Source of the DNA: a bacterium SM23_31 | Lineage (GTDB): Bacteria; SM23-31 | Length of the DNA stretch: 8,497 nt | Assembly (NCBI GenBank): GCA_001304035.1 | Contig: LJUD01000110.1 | Span: forward strand, 1 to 8,497 | Direction of reading: 5' to 3' | Shown: piece after piece, positions 1 to 5,396 of the stretch | How positions within the stretch are numbered: position 1 is the first letter of the stretch | Layout: the number at the start of each line of letters is the position of its first letter | Translations under genes and position numbers: made by a program | The notes under the pieces: generated by a model | What the model was told of the DNA's origin: nothing | The model's input: only the letters and a program-made list of their open reading frames with translations | Databases searched by the model: none

Positions 1-687
1 ATAAATGTATGTATTGCGGGTCATTGCCAGACCGACACTCCAGGGCACTCTGGGATGATACGTGCTTAACACGAGGACGCTTCCTTCAACGATTTGCGTA
101 TAATATTCCTTAAAGCCGCTGGAAAAAGTCATAATACCCTGGGGCAGCACGATAATGCTTTGACCGTGAACTTTTAATGTTTCATCAAGGGCGGTTTTAT
201 CCACACCTTTGGCAAATCCGCTCACGACAACTTCATGGTTATTTGCACAGTTTTGGGCGATAGTCTTAGTGAATTCCAGCGAAACGTCCGATGCGTTTCG
301 AGAACCGACAATTGCAACGGTATATTCGTGAAGAAGCTGTTTATTCCCTTTTATGTATAACAGCGGCGGTGAATATTTCAAATTAAGGTTCTGCTTAAGA
401 GTGTTTGAGTATTCTTCAGAATCGATTGTTATCAGGTCAAATCCTTGTTGAAGTAAACTCTCGGCAAGAAATGAGTAATTGGGTAATTCGCTTTTTGCGT
501 TTTCTAAATTCTCCGATTCTCTTATGTTCAACAGGAATTCTTTCTGCCACTCGTGTGGATTAAGTTCGAAAAACTCGGAAAATGATATTTTCCTGTCATG
601 CAGGATTTCGACAATCAATTTGTTAATTTTTTCCATGCGCCATTTCGGCAAATGCGCCAGCGCCATCCAATATGGGTAATCACTCAT
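1..687 (-). CDS. dprA: DprA/Smf-family DNA-processing protein, C-terminus cut by window edge
   Basis: The frame is open from an ATG at 687 to base 1 (229 codons, no stop), so the C-terminus lies outside. Residues 1-105 form a poorly conserved helical N-terminus. From about residue 123 a DprA Rossmann fold is clear: VAIVGSRNAS (124-133, nucleotide/ssDNA-binding loop), VVVSGFAKGVDKTAL (153-167), IIVLPQGI (178-185), and PWSVGLAMTRN (215-225), which corresponds to the FP.RNR segment of DprA. Family knowledge: DprA binds ssDNA and loads RecA during transformation. Divergence: canonical ARGIDxxAH reads AKGVDKTAL here, losing the histidine, so this is a side branch and not a textbook DprA. The symbol is given at family level. 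The start is fixed by AGGAG 8 nt upstream, inside the end of the recQ-like gene, and by the 1-nt overlap with that gene's stop. Functional coupling with the helicase is inferred. Confidence 0.88.
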   Translation of the reverse strand, partial: MSDYPYWMALAHLPKWRMEKINKLIVEILHDRKISFSEFFELNPHEWQKEFLLNIRESENLENAKSELPNYSFLAESLLQQGFDLITIDSEEYSNTLKQNLNLKYSPPLLYIKGNKQLLHEYTVAIVGSRNASDVSLEFTKTIAQNCANNHEVVVSGFAKGVDKTALDETLKVHGQSIIVLPQGIMTFSSGFKEYYTQIVEGSVLVLSTYHPRVPWSVGLAMTRNTYIY

Positions 688-700
688 CACACAATCTCCT
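685..700 (-). promoter_or_regulatory. Internal Shine-Dalgarno and TGATG stop/start overlap between recQ-like and dprA-like genes
   Basis: On the minus strand AGGAG (700-696) lies in the last codons of the recQ-like gene. It is followed by 8 nt and then TGATG (689-685), where the recQ-like stop TGA and the dprA-like ATG share one base. This arrangement typically gives translational coupling, so the two proteins are probably made together from one mRNA. Confidence 0.8.
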
Positions 701-3224
701 GATTGCCGTATTTCCTCTTTAATGTATTAATTCTTAACCGGATTTCTCCTTTTGTTCTTTTGAAAACATGAGATAAATATTCAATGTTTTTTACCTCGTT
801 ATGCAATTCCCACAGTTTATTATCGTCTTCTTCCGTCCATGGTTTGTAAGCATTTGGGTGAATTATTCTATCTTTTTTAACATAAGGGGCAATTTTATAT
901 GTTTCATCGGATTCTTCCGTGCTGCTGGTTTTATCAGAATATTTATTTATTAGGTTCAGAATATCTTCGCCGTATTTTTCAATCTTCATTTCACCAATTC
1001 CTTTGATTCCCATCAAACCTGCATGAGTCTTTGGTTTCAATTCAGTAATATATTTTAATGTTTCATTAGAAAAAATACAAAAAGCAGGAACAGATAATTC
1101 TTTCGCCTTATGCAAGCGCCATTGCTTGAGAATTTCATACAATTCTGTATCCAACGTATACTTTTTCGCAGTGTCAATTTCTTCCGGTTTACTTACAGGC
1201 TGGGTTGTGTCATCCCAACTGCTGCTAATTGTTTTTGCGATCACAACCGGAGCAATTTTTGCCGCGCCTAAATCCGTAAGCATTACGCCGATTTCTTTGA
1301 TTGTTGCTCCACTATCAAAGATATCGTCGATGAGCAGAATTGACTTCCTGATAATTTCAGAAGAATTTTTATAGGTAAAAGCGCTTCTCACATTCTCCCG
1401 TTTCAATGGATAATTCTGGAACACTTTTTGAGGTTTTGTCGCGGCAATCTTTTTCAGTCCGTTGGAAAACGGGATCCCCAAAATTTTCGCAATTTTTTCA
1501 GAAAAATTCTTTACCAGGTTACCTGATTCTGTCGGCGGAACATAAACAATCAGGTCAAATTTATCTTTTCCAAATTTATAATTGAATGCTCTCAATGTTT
1601 GCTTTAAAAGATGATCGGGAAAATCACCGCCATTTTCGTATTTACACCGGTGAATTGCAGAGCCAATGTTCGAAAAACCGTAATGTCCGGAAGCAACGCC
1701 ATTTACAATATTTGAATACCCGGATTCAACCTTCAGTACAGGGAAATGTTCATTTCTAAATTCATCGATCTTATTTTTCCAAAAGCCTGATGATGAAAAT
1801 TGATGAATATTCTGCAGGTCATTATCACATTTCCCGCACCTTCCGACAGAGTTGTCTCCAAGATATCCACATAGGAAATCCATCCGGCAGGTGGACATTT
1901 CGGCATATTCGATCATTTGCTCAAGTTCGGCGAATTTGAACCGGCGCAGTTTTTCAAAGTGGCTGGGATTCAATTGAGGAGCATCGAATTGATATTCATA
2001 TTTATAGTTATTGTCATATATTACTTCACGAATAATTCCCTGTTCAAGTAAATCGGCTGTAATAACCCGAACCTGTTTTTCGGTCGTATTCGTATTACGC
2101 ATCAAATTATATTTGTCTAACGGTTCTTGTTTTAGCGCATCGATTACACGTTTGTATTTCCTAATTGTAGGACGGCTGTTTTTTATAAAATACTCCGGCA
2201 AATCCCTGTCGTCAGGATTATATAAAAGGGCAATTTTTGTCGGCAAACCGTCCCGTCCCGCTCTTCCTATTTCCTGATAATAATGTATGGAAGATTCCGG
2301 AAATTGTGTATGTATGATAAAGCGAATATCGGGTTTATCGATGCCCATCCCGAGAGCATTCGTAGAAACAATACATTTCCACCGGTTGGACAGCAAACCA
2401 TCTTCAATTTCTTTTCGTGAATCTGCGTCAAGACCGGCGTTGTAATTGGCGGCGCTTATCCCGATAAATTGTAACCAGGAAGCATATAAATCTGTGTTGA
2501 CACGTGTCCCGGTGTAAATCAATCCATTTCCATTTTCTTTTTTCAGGAATTCCGCTAACCATGCCATTTTTGCTTCTTCGCTGTCGACCCGGACAACGCG
2601 CAGATGGAAGTTTTCACGAAGCAGGTTTCCGCGAATCAGTGTAACATTTCCGCCTATCTGAGCAATGATGTCATTTGCGACTCTTTCCGTAGCCGTGGCG
2701 GTGGTCGCTAAAACCGGAAAGTTGGAGGGTAATAGTTTTACAAGGTTGATGATTCTTCGAAATGACGGTCGAAAGTCGTGTCCCCAAACAGAAACACAAT
2801 GAGCTTCATCAACAACGACCATCGAGAGCTTCATGTGTCGAACCGCTTCCAACCATTCTTGATTTTCCTGCCGTTCGGGCGCAATATAAAGGATTTTTAT
2901 TTTACCCTGCCTGGCTTTTTCGAGTATTTCGGAATTTTTCCTGAATTCTTGTTCGCTGTTCACGCATGCGGAGGGTATCCCGATGGATTTGAGGTATTTG
3001 ACCTGGTCACGCATCAAAGCGATCAGAGGTGAGAACACGATGGTTAGACCGGCAAATTGAGTTGCCGGAAATTGATAACAGAGTGATTTCCCAAAACCGG
3101 TTTTTTCGATGAGGAGAACTCTGCCGCCGTTTAATAATTTCTCGATGGCTGCCCATTGATCACCGTAAAAATGGTCTAAATTAAAAACCTGTTTTAGTGT
3201 ATGTTTTGCTTGATTTCTGTTCAT
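687..3224 (-). CDS. recQ: RecQ-family ATP-dependent DNA helicase with fused ComFC-type phosphoribosyltransferase, HRDC and HTH domains
   Basis: This is an 845-aa, 3'-5' RecQ-type helicase. Motifs seen: Q-motif region (F19...Q23), Walker A TGFGKS (42-47), SPLIALMRDQ (65-74), DEAH with HCVSVWGHDFRP (139-153), TTATAT (174-179), STNALGMGIDKPDIR (287-301) and QEIGRAGRDG (317-326). A RecQ zinc module follows with C446, C452, C463 and C466. Instead of an obvious RQC winged helix, residues about 480-665 contain a region ending in a PRTase: VPPTES (562-567) and the PRPP-binding loop LLIDDIFDSGAT (630-641). HRDC is at about 692-760, with the helix-hairpin GIKGIGEMK at 739-747. A short HTH/Myb-like segment with PWTEEDD (795-801) and RTKGEIRLRI (823-832) ends the protein. 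Typical E. coli-type RecQ is about 600 aa, so this is longer by the PRTase and HTH. No Shine-Dalgarno site precedes the ATG. I recall similar RecQ-PRTase fusions in other phyla, so the fusion is unlikely to be an assembly artefact. The role is inferred to be DNA repair, uptake or defence. Confidence 0.93.
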   Translation of the reverse strand: MNRNQAKHTLKQVFNLDHFYGDQWAAIEKLLNGGRVLLIEKTGFGKSLCYQFPATQFAGLTIVFSPLIALMRDQVKYLKSIGIPSACVNSEQEFRKNSEILEKARQGKIKILYIAPERQENQEWLEAVRHMKLSMVVVDEAHCVSVWGHDFRPSFRRIINLVKLLPSNFPVLATTATATERVANDIIAQIGGNVTLIRGNLLRENFHLRVVRVDSEEAKMAWLAEFLKKENGNGLIYTGTRVNTDLYASWLQFIGISAANYNAGLDADSRKEIEDGLLSNRWKCIVSTNALGMGIDKPDIRFIIHTQFPESSIHYYQEIGRAGRDGLPTKIALLYNPDDRDLPEYFIKNSRPTIRKYKRVIDALKQEPLDKYNLMRNTNTTEKQVRVITADLLEQGIIREVIYDNNYKYEYQFDAPQLNPSHFEKLRRFKFAELEQMIEYAEMSTCRMDFLCGYLGDNSVGRCGKCDNDLQNIHQFSSSGFWKNKIDEFRNEHFPVLKVESGYSNIVNGVASGHYGFSNIGSAIHRCKYENGGDFPDHLLKQTLRAFNYKFGKDKFDLIVYVPPTESGNLVKNFSEKIAKILGIPFSNGLKKIAATKPQKVFQNYPLKRENVRSAFTYKNSSEIIRKSILLIDDIFDSGATIKEIGVMLTDLGAAKIAPVVIAKTISSSWDDTTQPVSKPEEIDTAKKYTLDTELYEILKQWRLHKAKELSVPAFCIFSNETLKYITELKPKTHAGLMGIKGIGEMKIEKYGEDILNLINKYSDKTSSTEESDETYKIAPYVKKDRIIHPNAYKPWTEEDDNKLWELHNEVKNIEYLSHVFKRTKGEIRLRINTLKRKYGNQEIV

Positions 3225-3378
3225 ATAGTTTATTTTATAGCCTGATTAATGCATCCCGCTTAGCGGTATCATACCCATCATTACATCATAGATATCTGCG
3301 GTTCTGACAATTTATATATATTTCCTATTGAATGAGCCATCTCGAGGTTTCGGGTTTCAGGATCTTGTATTTGCTTTT
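3225..3378. other. Intergenic leader upstream of the recQ-like gene
   Basis: This 154-bp gap separates the flavin-binding gene (upstream) from the recQ-like gene on the minus strand. It is AT-rich and holds a short palindromic motif at 3254-3268 directly followed by ggtatCatacc (3265-3275). I could not fix a convincing sigma-70 promoter here: TTGTCA on the minus strand has only poorly spaced -10 candidates. There is also no clear terminator after the flavin-binding gene, so read-through into recQ-like is possible. Confidence 0.5.
3254..3268. repeat. Short palindromic repeat, copy 1 (TCCCGCTTAGCGGTA)
   Basis: This is an imperfect 15-bp inverted repeat sharing TCCCGCTYA with two copies at 5225-5239 and 5333-5347. 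It lies about 30 bp upstream of the recQ-like start codon, so it could sit in its leader or promoter. Its distance from the other copies and its presence only between genes suggest a dispersed intergenic repeat, not a gene-specific operator. Confidence 0.5.
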
Positions 3379-3837
3379 TCAGTATCCCGATTTTCTCCCT
3401 GTGATGCTTTCTATCTCAATCCTGATAACGGCTATATTATTGAGTTCGTGGTCTGCGTATTCAAACGATGCGGGTGTATAATGTGCGATGATAGTGTCCA
3501 TTGCGTGCCGTTTTTCATCAATGGAATTAATGAAGTATGCCCGCCCGAATCCGACAACGCTGAAGTATTTCATACTCCAGTCGCATATTTTCTCCGCGTT
3601 TAAAAGCGAAATACCGTACTCGACTTCAAAACAAACCTTGTTGTTCTTTTTGAGAATTTCAATCTTTTTACCTTCTCCGGCAGAATGGAAATAGAGACAG
3701 TTGTTCTTATAGCCAAAACTCACCGGAATCACATAGGGAGTGTTGTTGTCGGAAAGTGCGATCCTGCATACTTCCGCTCTTTGAAGTATCGATTCTATCT
3801 CTTTTTTGCCGGTAATTTCCTTGTCTTTTTTTCCCAT
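3379..3837 (-). CDS. Pyridoxamine 5'-phosphate oxidase-related, FMN-binding protein (NimA-like)
   Basis: A 152-aa split-barrel flavin-binding protein of the PNPOx-like/NimA-like type. Recognisable segments are RKDKEI-like KKDKEIT (3-9), VCRIALSDNNTPYVIPVSFGY (23-43), LYFHSAGEGKKIEIL (48-62), KVCFEVE (67-73), CDWSMKYFSVVGFGRA (85-100) and AVIRIEIESITGRK (136-149). These match the family pattern of FMN-phosphate-binding and dimer-interface strands. Members bind FMN or related cofactors and some reduce nitro-aromatics; the substrate here is unknown. I chose ATG at 3837 because family proteins begin with M(R/G)xKDKEI. A GTG two codons upstream (3843) would add two residues. Neither start has a Shine-Dalgarno site. 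The neighbours give no functional clue; it is transcribed away from the potassium channel, and its promoter is probably at 3903-3931. Confidence 0.88.
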   Translation of the reverse strand: MGKKDKEITGKKEIESILQRAEVCRIALSDNNTPYVIPVSFGYKNNCLYFHSAGEGKKIEILKKNNKVCFEVEYGISLLNAEKICDWSMKYFSVVGFGRAYFINSIDEKRHAMDTIIAHYTPASFEYADHELNNIAVIRIEIESITGRKSGY

Positions 3838-3902
3838 AGTCACATTTAAAACATTTACGGATTAATAAAAAGCGGATTTTGCTAACTGCATCTGTGCTAT
3901 TA

Positions 3903-3931
3903 ATAATATAGAGCAATATGATTAAAATCAA
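3903..3931 (-). promoter_or_regulatory. Candidate sigma-70 promoter for the FMN-binding protein
   Basis: On the minus strand TTGATT (3931-3926) and TATTAT (3908-3903) are separated by 17 bp. The -10 box is about 65 bp before the ATG. The region is AT-rich, so chance matches are possible; there is no experimental support. Confidence 0.4.
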
Positions 3932-4002
3932 AACTATTAATTAATTTTATGTGTAAAAATACAAAGTATAATAGGAAATATTTTGTAACATACAAAAAAT
4001 GC

Positions 4003-4033
4003 TTGACTTTAATGTTATTAGGATTATTATACT
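4003..4033 (+). promoter_or_regulatory. Candidate sigma-70 promoter for the potassium channel
   Basis: TTGACT (4003-4008) is followed after 16 bp by TATTAT (4025-4030), or after 19 bp by TATACT (4028-4033). The start codon is about 30 bp further on, leaving a short leader with only a weak purine stretch (AAAGAGA) as ribosome-binding site. With the minus-strand promoter at 3903-3931 it makes this 3844-4060 gap a divergent promoter region. Confidence 0.5.
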
Positions 4034-4060
4034 TTAAAAATTTATAAAGAGACATTCACC

Positions 4061-4927
4061 ATGAAAAAATCCGAATTAAGCAATCGACAAGCATCTCTCC
4101 CGCATGGTTTGCGCGAAACAATCCAGTTTTACCTTATCGACAGCAAAACGGCGCTCGGGAAAGTAATCGACATTTCTGTAATTTTACTAAATATATTCAT
4201 AGTCGCAATATTTATTGTAAAAACATACCCGGTTTCAAATAGACTGAACTCTGTTCTCAATGCCGTCGAAGCGGTTGTCATCGGATTTTTCATCATCGAG
4301 TACATATTCAGACTCTACGGCGCACGGAATCGAATCAGACACATTTATAATCCCTACAGTATAATAGATTTTGTATCGATTCTGCCGACACTGCTGGAGC
4401 CGTATATCGGGACGGAGCATATCGGTTTTTTAATATTGCTCCGCATGTTTCGAGTATTCCGTGCGTTGAGGTTTTTGCGGTTTTTCGAGACAACCGAGTT
4501 CTTTTTCGGCAGAATTTCCAATGAGATGCTCAAGGTAATACGGCTGGGCATGACGGTTTTCATGATCTTTTTTGTTTCGTCGGGGCTTTTTTATCTTGTC
4601 GAATATCCCGCCAACCCGATGGTGAAGAATTTCGGCAGTGCATTCTACTTCACGGTGGTAGCGTTGACCACGGTCGGATTCGGTGATATTATCCCTATGT
4701 CCGGCGCCGGTAAGGCTGTTACGGTTTTGTGCATCCTTTCCGGTATAATCCTGATCCCGTGGCAGGTCGCTGAAATCGTTAGAGAATGGATTCATATTTC
4801 GCATAAAAAGCCGGTTGTGTGCAAACACTGCGGTTTAATGTACCATGATCCCGATGCTGTTCACTGCAAGGCATGCGGTCATCTCATCTACCAGGAATAT
4901 GAAGACCGATCACGACCGGTTCTTTAA
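4061..4927 (+). CDS. Voltage-gated potassium channel (6-TM) with C-terminal zinc ribbon
   Basis: A 288-aa inner-membrane ion channel of the voltage-gated superfamily. Hydrophobic segments fit S1 (about 34-54), S2 (66-84), S3 (98-113), S4 (122-142), S5 (158-181), a pore helix (192-202) and S6 (214-240). S4 carries arginines at every third position (R128, R131, R134, R137, R140), the hallmark of a voltage sensor. The selectivity filter is TTVGFGD (203-209), giving K+ selectivity. After S6 a short cytoplasmic tail ends in CKHCG...CKACG (C254, C257, C269, C272), a four-cysteine zinc ribbon with YHDPDAVHC between the pairs. The tail has no TrkA-N/RCK or cyclic-nucleotide-binding domain. I recall this type of zinc-ribbon tail in other prokaryotic channels; its job is unknown, and redox or metal sensing or tetramer assembly are guesses. 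The gene stands alone, divergent from the flavin-binding gene and convergent with rnhB. Confidence 0.93.
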   Translation: MKKSELSNRQASLPHGLRETIQFYLIDSKTALGKVIDISVILLNIFIVAIFIVKTYPVSNRLNSVLNAVEAVVIGFFIIEYIFRLYGARNRIRHIYNPYSIIDFVSILPTLLEPYIGTEHIGFLILLRMFRVFRALRFLRFFETTEFFFGRISNEMLKVIRLGMTVFMIFFVSSGLFYLVEYPANPMVKNFGSAFYFTVVALTTVGFGDIIPMSGAGKAVTVLCILSGIILIPWQVAEIVREWIHISHKKPVVCKHCGLMYHDPDAVHCKACGHLIYQEYEDRSRPVL

Positions 4928-5010
4928 ATCGATTCCAGTCCCGCACTCCCTCTGTTCCCGGATATTAGAGTAAACCGGGATTATGAAAAATCAAGAAAAA
5001 TTTTAAATTA

Positions 5011-5040
5011 TTGACAGAACTTTGGCAAAAATTACTTTTA
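5011..5040 (+). promoter_or_regulatory. Promoter-like sequence without a downstream gene
   Basis: A perfect TTGACA (5011-5016) is followed after 16 bp by TACTTTTA (5033-5040), a 7/8 match to the Bacteroidota TAnnTTTG -7 box. It points into the palindrome cluster, not toward an ORF. It also coincides with the left arm of the inverted-repeat pair, so it may be only part of a repeat. Confidence 0.3.
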
Positions 5041-5044
5041 AGGC

Positions 5045-5063
5045 AATATTAAGCTTTAATATT
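5045..5063. repeat. AT-rich inverted repeat with central HindIII-like AAGCTT
   Basis: Arms AATATTA (5045-5051) and TAATATT (5057-5063) flank a 5-base centre. The stem would be weak because it is all A/T. Confidence 0.5.
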
Positions 5064-5085
5064 AGATTTTAGCAGCGAGATTGCC

Positions 5086-5103
5086 ATCCCGAGTACTCGG
5101 GAT
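5086..5103. repeat. Perfect 18-bp palindrome ATCCCGAGTACTCGGGAT
   Basis: The sequence equals its own reverse complement over all 18 bases. It could act as a protein-binding site or form a cruciform or hairpin. It shares its TCCCG...CGGGA ends with the three 15-bp palindromes in this window. Confidence 0.85.
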
Positions 5104-5133
5104 TCCTCGAAAAGACTAATTGAGCTTGGGTGG

Positions 5134-5157
5134 CACCCCCAAACTCGTTTGGGGGTG
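5134..5157. repeat. Strong GC-rich hairpin (CACCCCCAAAC arms)
   Basis: The 11-base arms 5134-5144 and 5147-5157 are perfectly complementary around a 2-base centre, giving in practice a 10-bp stem with a CTCG loop. On the plus strand it is followed by GAAAAATG-type sequence and on the minus strand by GCCACCC, so no U-tract supports intrinsic termination. An upstream GGGTG (5128-5132) could pair with the same CACCC bases, so two exclusive folds are possible. Confidence 0.8.
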
Positions 5158-5224
5158 AAAAATGATCCTTATATCTAAAAATTTGCCATAGTTTTGTTAT
5201 TGAGTATTTATCCCGGATAGTTCG

Positions 5225-5239
5225 TCCCGCTTACCGGGG
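5225..5239. repeat. Short palindromic repeat, copy 2 (TCCCGCTTACCGGGG)
   Basis: This imperfect copy of the TCCCGCTYA motif has weaker symmetry than copy 3. It is directly preceded by a small palindrome, TATCC-C-GGATA, at 5209-5219. Confidence 0.45.
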
Positions 5240-5274
5240 TTATTCTAAAAAATTCATAGATTTTTGCCGGTAGT

Positions 5275-5292
5275 CGCATACTTTAGTATGCG
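5275..5292. repeat. Inverted repeat CGCATACT/AGTATGCG
   Basis: Two 8-base arms flank a 2-base centre (TT). Overlapping its right end, GCGTTTAAAT (5290-5299) can pair with ATTTAACGC (5322-5330) with one bulged base, so longer alternative folds exist in either transcript. No T-run follows. Confidence 0.7.
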
Positions 5293-5332
5293 TTTAAATG
5301 AGTGATAATACGCCGTGTGATATTTAACGCAG

Positions 5333-5347
5333 TCCCGCTCAGCGGGA
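5333..5347. repeat. Short palindromic repeat, copy 3 (TCCCGCTCAGCGGGA)
   Basis: This is the best copy of the 15-bp family: perfect 7-base arms around one central base. It lies 46 bp downstream of the rnhB stop and could form a hairpin at the 3' end of that transcript, but no U-tract follows. Confidence 0.65.
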
Positions 5348-5376
5348 TGAATAAACCAGGTTATATATACTATTCA

Positions 5377-5396
5377 AGCTAAAAGCTAAAAGCTAA
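5377..5396. repeat. Three tandem AGCTAAA units at the rnhB stop codon
   Basis: AGCTAAA occurs twice in a row (5377-5383, 5384-5390), followed by AGCTAA (5391-5396). The last unit overlaps the TAG stop of rnhB (5395-5393). It is probably a small slippage-type repeat with no evident function. Confidence 0.6.

Larger units (their letters stand above)
5010..5201. repeat. Candidate MITE-like element bounded by imperfect inverted repeats
   Basis: Bases 5010-5029 and the reverse complement of 5182-5201 match at 16 of 20 positions; the inner 12 bases (5018-5029 against 5182-5193) match at 11 of 12. The 192-bp interval carries three internal palindromes and no ORF. Length and layout fit a small non-autonomous element or a folded RNA. 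I see no convincing target-site duplication, and in AT-rich DNA part of the match could be chance. Confidence 0.3.
4928..5392. other. Convergent intergenic region rich in inverted repeats, no credible ORF
   Basis: This 465-bp gap lies between the 3' ends of the channel gene and rnhB. I find no credible protein-coding frame. It holds a weak 6-bp stem (4956-4961 with 4975-4980), and inverted repeats at 5045-5063, 5086-5103, 5134-5157, 5209-5219, 5225-5239, 5275-5292 and 5333-5347. It also holds an imperfect terminal-repeat pair at 5010-5029/5182-5201. None of the strong stems is followed by a T-run in either direction, so classical rho-independent terminators are not evident. Confidence 0.7.

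Noticed and set aside
3328..3603. 91-codon plus-strand frame overlapping the FMN-binding gene
   Set aside because: It lies antisense to a well-recognised family protein and its translation resembles nothing known.
687..3843. A larger defence island including the FMN-binding gene
   Set aside because: The FMN-binding protein has its own likely promoter and a 154-bp gap to the recQ-like gene, and no toxin, nuclease or methylase is nearby.
3707..3931. 74-codon minus-strand frame overlapping the start of the FMN-binding gene
   Set aside because: It is in a different frame from the conserved protein, covers its probable promoter, and has no recognisable motif.
4956..4980. Terminator after the potassium channel gene
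   Set aside because: The stem is only 6 bp with a 13-base loop and is followed by TTATGAAAAA, not a T-run.
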